Positions 1-5,567 of a stretch of DNA of 5,567 nucleotides are shown here, piece after piece. The DNA lies in contig JAEUVL010000045.1 in assembly GCA_016786965.1 (NCBI GenBank), positions 1 to 5,567 on the forward strand, given 5' to 3'. The translations under genes were made by a program, and so were the position numbers. Source of the stretch: Chitinophagaceae bacterium (lineage in GTDB: Bacteria; Bacteroidota; Bacteroidia; Chitinophagales; Chitinophagaceae). Below the pieces are notes generated by a model. The model saw only the letters and a list, made by a program, of their open reading frames with translations, had not been told where the DNA came from and searched no databases. How positions within the stretch are numbered: the stretch's first letter is position 1; every line of letters begins with the position of its first letter.

Positions 1-1061
1 ATCTTTTCATCCGCATCTGTTATTCCCAGCGGCGCTATATTCATTTTCAGTTCTTCCTGTTTGTGTATATCCATCGATAATTCAATGGCCATAAACACTA
101 ATTTTTGCAACACCTCTCCATCTCTTACCATCAATGCTGCATTTTTATTGACCAGTTGTGTTGCATTCACGGTCTGGTGATCTTCGGCTGCAAACGGATA
201 AGGGACAAACAATACCGGCTTTTTGGCCGTACAGAGTTCCGCTACCGTCATTGCACCCGAACGGGCTATCACCACATCCGCTGCTGCATAGGCGTATTCC
301 ATTTTAGAGATAAATTCATTCACCCACACATTCTGCAATCCTTCTGCCCGCTTCTTTGCCCTGTCGGAATATGGTTTGCCTGTTTGCCAGATCAACTGGA
401 TACCGGCATCTGTTAACTTCTCCAGTCCTTTATCTATTGCTTCGTTGATGGATTTGGCCCCAAGGCTTCCCCCTACTACCAGGATCGTTTTTTTGGATTC
501 ATCCAACGAAAAGAACCGAATTGCTTCACTCCTTGTGATGGCTACATCTGAAATGGCATTCCGGACCGGGTTTCCTGTTACGATGATCTTATCCTTCGGA
601 AAAAACTTCTCCATTCCATCTGTTCCGGTAAACACTCTTGTCGCTTTCCTTCCCAGCATGATGTTTGATTTGCCGGCAAATGAGTTTGACTCGTGAATGA
701 ATGTTTTTATTCCCCTTGCCTGTGCAAAACGCAGCACCGGGAAACTGGAATATCCACCCACTCCTATAGCTACATCCGGTTTAAATTTTTTAAAGATGGT
801 ACGCACCTGTAAAAAACTTTTCAGCAGCTTATATGGCAATCCTACATTTTTGATCAAAGAACTTCTGTTGAACCCGGCTATATCTAACCCTTCTACAGGG
901 TAACCAGCCTGCGGTACTTTCTCCATTTCCATCTTTCCCTTTGCGCCTACAAACAGTATCTCTATTGAACTGTCCATTTTCTTCAGGGCATTGGCGATGG
1001 CAATTGCCGGGAATATATGCCCGCCTGTACCACCTCCTGCTATGATCACCCGCTTACTCAT
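1..1061 (-). CDS. murG: MurG, lipid II-forming GlcNAc transferase (3' end cut by window edge)
   Basis: MurG is the membrane-associated GT-B glycosyltransferase that moves GlcNAc from UDP-GlcNAc to lipid I, giving lipid II on the cytoplasmic face. The frame is open from the ATG at 1061-1059 to the left edge: 353 codons plus two bases, so by family length only a short C-terminal tail is missing. Visible motifs are the N-terminal glycine loop GGGTGGH (residues 9-15), HESN (123-126) where E. coli has HEQN, GNPVR (163-167), the inter-domain GGSLGA loop (197-202), RSGAMTVAE (267-275) and EDHQTVNA (293-300), which line the UDP-GlcNAc site in the family. The start lies 8 nt after the ftsW stop, so translation may be coupled. 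No Shine-Dalgarno is seen before it. An ATG at 1069 is out of frame and stops after three codons. No frameshift or internal stop was found. Identity is close to certain. Confidence 0.97.
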   Translation of the reverse strand, partial: MSKRVIIAGGGTGGHIFPAIAIANALKKMDSSIEILFVGAKGKMEMEKVPQAGYPVEGLDIAGFNRSSLIKNVGLPYKLLKSFLQVRTIFKKFKPDVAIGVGGYSSFPVLRFAQARGIKTFIHESNSFAGKSNIMLGRKATRVFTGTDGMEKFFPKDKIIVTGNPVRNAISDVAITRSEAIRFFSLDESKKTILVVGGSLGAKSINEAIDKGLEKLTDAGIQLIWQTGKPYSDRAKKRAEGLQNVWVNEFISKMEYAYAAADVVIARSGAMTVAELCTAKKPVLFVPYPFAAEDHQTVNATQLVNKNAALMVRDGEVLQKLVFMAIELSMDIHKQEELKMNIAPLGITDADEK

Positions 1062-1069
1062 GCACACAT

Positions 1070-2338
1070 TTATTTTTCAAATTCCGAGGCTGTTTTTCCT
1101 TCCAGTTGCTCGACGTTTCTGGCCACACTTAATATGATCCCTATAGCCAAACAGGTAAAGATGAAACTGGTACCTCCCATACTTACGAGGGGCAGCGTAA
1201 CACCTGTAACTGGAAATAAATTAACTGTTACGGCCATATTGGCCACAGCCTGTATGGCCAATGTGAAACTTAAGCCCAATGCTAAAAAAGCTCCAAAGGC
1301 AAAAGGACACCGTTTAAAAATGCGGATGCACCGGTATAAGAATACCAGGTAGATGAACATGATAAATGCGCCTCCCATCAAACCATACTCTTCGATAATG
1401 ATGGCATAAATAAAATCATTATACGCCTGTGGCAGGTAATCCCTGGTGGTACTATTGCCCGGGCCTACGCCAAACACACCGCCTTTTGATATGGCGATCT
1501 TGGCCTGGTTTACCTGGTAAGCACCTTCATCTATTTCTTTGCTGCCATAAATAAAACTTTCCATTCTCCCGATCCAGGTATCTACCCGGCCGAACAAAGT
1601 GGAAGATCCTTTTTTGGAAGTAACCGCTACTTCATCTTCTTTCGTTTTTCCGTGCCGGATGACCGCTGCTGAAATAAGAAATATGATAGGTATAAGCGCT
1701 ACTCCTATCGTCATTAAAATATGCTTCGTATTTACCCGGCCAATAAACAACAGCAGTAAACAACTTGCACCCAGTAATAATGCGGTGGAGAGATTGGCCG
1801 GTGCTATCAATGCACAAGTGATCGCCACCGGCGCCATCACCGGCAAGAATCCTTTTTTAAAATCCTTGATCACATTTTGTTTCTTACTGAGCAACCTTGC
1901 CAGGTACATGAACAGTGCCAGCCGTGCAAAGTCAGACGTTTGCATCGTCATATTGATCAGGGGCAGCCGTATCCACCTGCTGCCTTCATTCATCTTTACT
2001 CCAAAGAATAATGTGTAGAACAGCAAGGGCAGCGAGATGAGAAAAGCTATTTGCGCCGCTTTTGAATAAAAGGTATAATTGACAAGGTGTGCAAAATAAA
2101 TGACCATGATACCGGCCAGTATAAAAGCGACCTGCTTAAACAAGTATATCTCTGTATTCCCCTTGTAGTTTTTGTAGGCTAATGACCCCGTGGCACTATA
2201 CACCGCCAGCAGGGAAACAAGCGTAAGCAATACCACCAACGCCCAAATAACCTTATCTCCCTTCGTCTTGCTGAGGAGGTTATTGGTGTTGAAAGTATTT
2301 TTCAACTCATTAAATCTTATTTCCCTGGTTGTTTCCAT
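1070..2338 (-). CDS. ftsW: FtsW, SEDS-family septal peptidoglycan glycosyltransferase
   Basis: FtsW is the integral membrane SEDS protein that polymerises lipid II into glycan strands at the septum, working with a class B penicillin-binding protein (FtsI). The 422-residue product shows about ten hydrophobic segments, starting near residue 30 after a polar cytoplasmic N-terminus. Family motifs are NEGSRWIRLP (117-126), QTSDFARL (133-140), PANLST (180-185) where many bacteria have PDLGT, GVGPGNS (290-296), LPQAYNDFIYA (302-312) and the C-terminal GVTLPLVSMGGTS (379-391). Asp308 aligns with the putative catalytic Asp297 of E. coli FtsW. The large external loop before it (about 228-300) carries a charged segment near 229-250 that E. 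coli lacks. RodA is the main alternative, but the place between murD and murG favours FtsW. The ATG at 2338 follows an A-rich stretch without a Shine-Dalgarno; the next Met (78) is past the first membrane span, so this start is preferred. Confidence 0.96.
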   Translation of the reverse strand: METTREIRFNELKNTFNTNNLLSKTKGDKVIWALVVLLTLVSLLAVYSATGSLAYKNYKGNTEIYLFKQVAFILAGIMVIYFAHLVNYTFYSKAAQIAFLISLPLLFYTLFFGVKMNEGSRWIRLPLINMTMQTSDFARLALFMYLARLLSKKQNVIKDFKKGFLPVMAPVAITCALIAPANLSTALLLGASCLLLLFIGRVNTKHILMTIGVALIPIIFLISAAVIRHGKTKEDEVAVTSKKGSSTLFGRVDTWIGRMESFIYGSKEIDEGAYQVNQAKIAISKGGVFGVGPGNSTTRDYLPQAYNDFIYAIIIEEYGLMGGAFIMFIYLVFLYRCIRIFKRCPFAFGAFLALGLSFTLAIQAVANMAVTVNLFPVTGVTLPLVSMGGTSFIFTCLAIGIILSVARNVEQLEGKTASEFEK

Positions 2339-2358
2339 TTTTTGTGTGGCCTCCGGCT

Positions 2359-2404
2359 GACCGTTGGCCCTCTTATTTTTTATGCTTACAGACCATCAAC
2401 GGCC
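2359..2404 (-). repeat. Weak inverted repeat in the murD-ftsW gap
   Basis: The 76-nt gap between murD and ftsW holds two arms, 2359-2366 (gaccgttg on plus) and 2397-2404 (caacggcc), that could pair over 8 bp with one G-U and a 30-nt loop in the minus-strand transcript. No T-tract follows, so it is not an intrinsic terminator. The loop is long and the arms short, so chance is a fair explanation. Confidence 0.25.
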
Positions 2405-2414
2405 TGCTTATTCC

Positions 2415-3755
2415 TTACAATTCTTTTACCGCCTGCTTAAATTGGTTACCGCGGTCTTCATAATTCTTGAACAGGTCAAAACTGGCACAGGCCGGGCTCA
2501 GCAGCACCACATCTCCTTTGGTGGCAAAGTGAAATGCGCCGTGTACCGCTTCTGCCGCTGTTGATGTGTTCACGATTGTGCTTACGATATTCCCGAATGC
2601 CTCATGTATCTTCCTGTTATCCGATCCCAGGCAAATAATGGCTTTTACTTTTTCTTTTACCAGTTCTTCGATCAGGGAATAATCATTTCCCTTGTCCACA
2701 CCACCGAGTACTAATATCACCGGCTTGGTCATACTTTCCAGTGCATACCAGGTGGAGTTTACATTGGTAGCTTTACTGTCGTTAATAAATTCCACGCCTC
2801 TTACGGTAGCCACATGCTCCATGCGATGCTCCAGGCTTTGAAAATTTTGCACTGCATCACGGATCTTGTCTTTCCGGATGTCCAGTGTAGTGGCCGCCAC
2901 GCAGGCAGCCATTGTGTTGTACTGATTATGCTTTCCTTTTAAAGCAAAATCAAATACGCTCATGTTGGTAAAATCCTGTCCTGTTCTTACGTACATGTCC
3001 CCGTCTTTTATAAAAGCCCCGTTTGGTAGTTCTCTTTTCATACTTATTGGCAGTTGGTTAGATTGAATACTGAATTGGTTTAGATATTTCATAGTTACTT
3101 CATCATCGGCGCAGTAGATGAAATGATCACCTGGCTGCTGATTCATAGCGATACGGAATTTGCTTTTGATGTAGTTCTCAAACTTGTAATCGTAACGGTC
3201 AAGGTGATCTTCGGTGATGTTGGTCAGAATGGCCACATCTGGTCTGAAGGTGTTAATATCATCCAGTTGAAAGCTGCTGATCTCCACCACATACAAGGGT
3301 TTTGGATCTTCCGCCACCCGTTTGGCAAACGAATCACCAATGTTTCCCACCAGTGCACAATCCAACCCGGCGGTTTTGCAAATGTGATACGTCAGCGCAG
3401 TGGTGGTGGTCTTTCCATTGCTTCCGGTAATGGCAACGATCTTGCTGTTGCCCTTGAACCGGTACGCCAGTTCCACTTCACTGATCACTGCAATACCTTT
3501 CGCCCTGATCTTTTTGACGATGGCTGCTTTTTCTGGTATGCCGGGACTTTTCATTACCTCTTCTGCATTCAGAATCTTTTCTTCTGTATGCATTCCTTCT
3601 TCAAAATCAATCCCTGCATCCTGCAGTTCGTTACGATACTCATTTTTCAAAGAACTCCCGTCTGAAAGGAATACATCATACCCTTGTTGCTTAGCGAGCA
3701 GTGCGGCACCCACACCACTTTCACCACCTCCCAGTATGACAAACCTTTTACTCAT
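2415..3755 (-). CDS. murD: MurD, UDP-MurNAc-L-alanine:D-glutamate ligase
   Basis: MurD is the cytoplasmic ATP-dependent Mur ligase that adds D-glutamate to UDP-MurNAc-L-Ala. The 446-residue product is of normal family length and has all three domains. The N-terminal Rossmann-like UDP-binding domain opens with ILGGGESG (7-14). The central ATPase domain has the P-loop TGSNGKTTT (110-118), EISSFQL (158-164) and NITEDHLDRYD (179-189). Lys199, in KFRIAMN, is the expected carbamylated lysine, by analogy with Lys198 of E. coli. The C-terminal domain starts after KHNQYN (275-280) and has HRME (310-313), NDSKATN (325-331) and SPACASFD (420-427). The domain architecture and NDSKATN favour MurD over MurC, MurE and MurF. 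The ATG at 3755 gives the expected start directly before the glycine loop and has an AAAGGGGG seven nt upstream. It is preceded by the longest gap in the window (171 nt). Confidence 0.97.
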   Translation of the reverse strand: MSKRFVILGGGESGVGAALLAKQQGYDVFLSDGSSLKNEYRNELQDAGIDFEEGMHTEEKILNAEEVMKSPGIPEKAAIVKKIRAKGIAVISEVELAYRFKGNSKIVAITGSNGKTTTTALTYHICKTAGLDCALVGNIGDSFAKRVAEDPKPLYVVEISSFQLDDINTFRPDVAILTNITEDHLDRYDYKFENYIKSKFRIAMNQQPGDHFIYCADDEVTMKYLNQFSIQSNQLPISMKRELPNGAFIKDGDMYVRTGQDFTNMSVFDFALKGKHNQYNTMAACVAATTLDIRKDKIRDAVQNFQSLEHRMEHVATVRGVEFINDSKATNVNSTWYALESMTKPVILVLGGVDKGNDYSLIEELVKEKVKAIICLGSDNRKIHEAFGNIVSTIVNTSTAAEAVHGAFHFATKGDVVLLSPACASFDLFKNYEDRGNQFKQAVKEL

Positions 3756-3762
3756 CTTTCAT

Positions 3763-3770
3763 CCCCCTTT
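3763..3770 (-). promoter_or_regulatory. Shine-Dalgarno-like site before murD
   Basis: The minus strand reads AAAGGGGG here, with 7 nt before the murD ATG. It can pair with the CCUCCUUU end of 16S rRNA with one G-U pair. The starts of mraY, ftsW and murG have no such site, and Bacteroidota genes in general rarely use one, so murD stands out in this cluster. Whether it acts is inference. Confidence 0.4.
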
Positions 3771-3774
3771 GCTG

Positions 3775-3790
3775 CAGCCGGAGGCGGCTG
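3775..3790 (-). repeat. GC-rich hairpin in the murD leader
   Basis: The minus strand has a perfect 6-bp stem, CAGCCG and CGGCTG, around a 4-nt loop (CCTC), ending 19 nt before the murD ATG. No T-tract follows; the next bases are CAGCAAAGGGGG, so it is not an intrinsic terminator. A weaker 4-bp stem (GTGT/ACAC, 3790-3802) and a 5-bp stem (GTATT/AATAC, 3815-3833) lie just upstream in the transcript. The 11-bp word GCCTCCGGCTG within it recurs in the ftsW leader at 2349-2359 in the opposite orientation. Confidence 0.5.
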
Positions 3791-3926
3791 TGTACGGAAC
3801 ACGGCTCTTCACAAGTATTGGACTTTCAAATACAACTGCACCACAATTCGATAAAATCAGAACGGTCGTTTTCCAGCGGGCAAAGGATTGGTTTTTCAAC
3901 AATATTTCTCAAAAGCAATTGTCTTA

Positions 3927-5213
3927 TTATCTCATCTTCAGTGTTGCGATGCTTAACACTACCAGCAACACTGTCACTATCCAAAACCGGTTCACAATCT
4001 TCACTTCATGGTATCCTTTTACCTGGTAGTGATGATGTAGCGGCGCTTTCAAAAAAGCCCGTCTGCCGATGCCAAACTTGCGCTTGGTGTATTTGAAATA
4101 TCCCACCTGTATCATCACACTCAGCGTTTCCACGAAAAACACACCACAGAAAATTGGTAATAGCAACTCTTTGTGTACGATAATGGCCAGTGATGCGATG
4201 ATGCCGCCGAGCGTTAGGCTGCCGGTATCACCCATAAATATCTGCGCCGGGTATGAGTTGTACCACAGAAACCCGATACATGCCCCGATCATAGCTGCAA
4301 TGAATATGGACAGCTCTCCCAGGTTGGGTATGTACATTATGTTCAGATAGTCTGCAAAGACCAGGTTGCCGCTGGCGTAGGCAAATATGCCGAGCAGTAC
4401 TCCAATTATTGCCGAGGTACCTGTAGCCAGCCCGTCCAGTCCGTCTGTGAGATTTGACCCATTAGAAACAGCGGTTATAATAAATATCACAATCAGAATG
4501 TAGAGTATCCAGCTATACTCTCTCCAGGATGAAGGCAGCAGTTTTGAGTAATTAAATTCATGGTTCTTTACAAACGGTATTGTTGTAATAGTCGCATTCT
4601 TCGCTTCCACGAAATACTTTGTCGTATCATTTACTTCCTTTTTGATCACTACAATGCTTTTATCTGATGGCGGAATGGTACCTACATACTCCCGCCATAT
4701 TTTCACTTCACTGTTAAAGTATAAGGTGGCTCCCACGGTAATGCCCAGCCCAACCTGTCCCAATATCTTAAACCATCCTGCCAGTCCATCCTTACCGCTT
4801 TTTTTATACTGCTCTCCTTTTTTTTGCGCTTCTCTTTTTCCTTTTAGCTTCAGGTAATCATCTATAAAACCGATAATACCGAGCCACACTGTGCTGATCA
4901 GCATCAGTTGCACATACACTTTTGTTAAATCTGCCAGCAGCAATGTGGGAATAATGATTGCCAGGATGATAATGATCCCGCCCATCGTTGGTGTTCCCTT
5001 TTTGCTTTCTTCTCCGGGCAGGCCTTCCTCTCTTATACTCTCTCCTATTTGTTTTTTCTGCAAGAACCTGATCAGCTTTTTTCCATAGAACGTGGTAATA
5101 AATAATGACAACAATACCGCCAGCAACACCCGGAACGTGATAAAGCCGAAAAGCCTTCCACCCGGGATGTTTACATCCTCCCTTCCAAGCCAGTCAAACA
5201 AATGGTACAGCAT
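3927..5213 (-). CDS. mraY: MraY, phospho-N-acetylmuramoyl-pentapeptide transferase
   Basis: MraY is the integral membrane enzyme that transfers phospho-MurNAc-pentapeptide from UDP to undecaprenyl phosphate, making lipid I. The 428-residue product has about ten hydrophobic segments (roughly 25-43, 78-95, 100-117, 148-165, 235-250, 263-281, 300-317, 333-347, 350-371, 408-425). Family motifs are KKGTPTMGG (71-79), FIDDYLK (116-122, with the Asp pair matching Asp115/116 of E. coli), NLTDGLDGLA (254-263), GDTGSL (328-333, Asp329 matching Asp267) and PLHHHYQ (391-397). It is about 70 residues longer than the 360-residue E. coli enzyme, partly from a longer N-terminus and mostly from a segment near 166-232 that should be periplasmic. 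The start MLYHLF at 5213 is 54 nt after murE and lacks a Shine-Dalgarno. The gene ends in tandem TAA codons. Confidence 0.97.
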   Translation of the reverse strand: MLYHLFDWLGREDVNIPGGRLFGFITFRVLLAVLLSLFITTFYGKKLIRFLQKKQIGESIREEGLPGEESKKGTPTMGGIIIILAIIIPTLLLADLTKVYVQLMLISTVWLGIIGFIDDYLKLKGKREAQKKGEQYKKSGKDGLAGWFKILGQVGLGITVGATLYFNSEVKIWREYVGTIPPSDKSIVVIKKEVNDTTKYFVEAKNATITTIPFVKNHEFNYSKLLPSSWREYSWILYILIVIFIITAVSNGSNLTDGLDGLATGTSAIIGVLLGIFAYASGNLVFADYLNIMYIPNLGELSIFIAAMIGACIGFLWYNSYPAQIFMGDTGSLTLGGIIASLAIIVHKELLLPIFCGVFFVETLSVMIQVGYFKYTKRKFGIGRRAFLKAPLHHHYQVKGYHEVKIVNRFWIVTVLLVVLSIATLKMR

Positions 5214-5267
5214 CGCTGATTGTTGGTTTACTTTATTACTGTTATCCTTATTTCCTTTACGGATCCT

Positions 5268-5567
5268 TTACTTTCCCAGCAACTCAAACATCTCCTTCAC
5301 TACTTCTTTATCATCAAAGTGATTTCTCACTCCTTTTATCTCCTGGTATTTCTCGTGGCCTTTTCCCGCTACCAGGATAATATCTTCCGGTTTGGCCAAA
5401 CTTATCGCTGTCTTTATTGCTTCTTTTCTATCCACTATTGAGATATACTTTCTTCTCGCAGCCGCACTTAATCCTTCTTCCATGTCTCTTACTATTTGTA
5501 CCGGATCTTCGCTTCTTGGATTATCACTGGTAAAAATTGCTTTGTCGCTGTGCTCGCATGCGGCTTC
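5268..5567 (-). CDS. murE: MurE C-terminal part, UDP-MurNAc-tripeptide synthetase (5' end outside window)
   Basis: MurE is the cytoplasmic Mur ligase that adds the third amino acid to UDP-MurNAc-L-Ala-D-Glu. Only the last 99 residues are present, the end of the C-terminal substrate-binding domain; the start lies beyond 5567. Two motifs decide the call: TSDNPRSEDP (13-22 of the visible part) and AGKGHEKYQ (67-75). In characterised MurE enzymes the Arg of DNPR and the Gly and Glu of GKGHE contact meso-diaminopimelate, whereas lysine-adding enzymes differ at DNPR, so a meso-DAP-adding enzyme is inferred. The frame is open to the edge with no internal stop. All six Arg codons here are AGA, unlike the mixed use in mraY and murG. 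The place upstream of mraY is the usual one. Confidence 0.95.
   Translation of the reverse strand, partial: EAACEHSDKAIFTSDNPRSEDPVQIVRDMEEGLSAAARRKYISIVDRKEAIKTAISLAKPEDIILVAGKGHEKYQEIKGVRNHFDDKEVVKEMFELLGK

Noticed and set aside
105..903. Three adjacent plus-strand open frames over murG
   Set aside because: They lie wholly antisense to the intact murG frame, resemble no family and have the Cys/His-rich, low-complexity look of shadow translations.
1632..1817. Short minus-strand open frame inside ftsW
   Set aside because: It sits out of frame within the certain ftsW coding region and has no recognisable feature.
3744..3762. Tiny out-of-frame ORF (ATG AAA GAT GAG TAA) overlapping the murD start, with a similar ATG TGT GCA TGA at the murG start
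   Set aside because: Four and three codons long; such overlaps arise easily by chance and nothing shows they are translated.
3775..3790. Hairpin as an intrinsic terminator between mraY and murD
   Set aside because: No run of T follows the stem on the minus strand, and the genes form one pathway and probably one operon.
3826..3836. TGTATTTG before murD as a Bacteroidota -7 promoter element
   Set aside because: It does not match TAnnTTTG at its first element, and no well-spaced TTTG -33 element was found.
3123..4096. Overlapping plus-strand open frames across murD, the gap and the mraY end
   Set aside because: They span the antisense of two well-supported genes and their gap, and show no domain or motif.

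Overview
The window is a stretch of a chromosomal division and cell wall (dcw) cluster. All five genes lie on the minus strand. In transcription order, from high to low coordinates, they are murE (last 99 codons only), mraY, murD, ftsW and murG (start and 353 codons; the last few residues run off the left edge). Each was recognised from family motifs in the translated protein. The order murE-mraY-murD-ftsW-murG is the one expected in Bacteroidota. Several protein traits point the same way: a MraY of 428 residues with a long extra periplasmic segment, a FtsW with PANLST and YNDFIYAIIIEEYG, and starts that mostly lack a Shine-Dalgarno sequence. A member of the Chitinophagaceae or a relative is my best guess, from sequence flavour alone.

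Layout: murE 3' end 5567-5268; 54-nt gap; mraY 5213-3927; 171-nt gap 3926-3756 holding a GC-rich hairpin and a Shine-Dalgarno-like AAAGGGGG before murD; murD 3755-2415; 76-nt gap with a weak inverted repeat; ftsW 2338-1070; 8-nt gap; murG 1061 to beyond 1. The plus strand carries no believable gene; its open frames are shadows of the minus-strand genes. No gene-free stretch exceeds 171 nt. I saw no tRNA, rRNA, insertion sequence, CRISPR array, convincing promoter or intrinsic terminator.

The genes form one pathway. MurD and then MurE add D-Glu and (judging by the DNPR motif) meso-diaminopimelate to UDP-MurNAc-L-Ala in the cytoplasm. MraY moves the finished UDP-MurNAc-pentapeptide onto undecaprenyl phosphate to make lipid I. 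MurG adds GlcNAc to give lipid II. FtsW polymerises lipid II at the division septum.

I do not see a new biological system here. The second-look items are modest: lineage-type changes near active sites of FtsW and MurG, the MraY insert, and the structured murD leader, which shares an 11-bp word with the ftsW leader.
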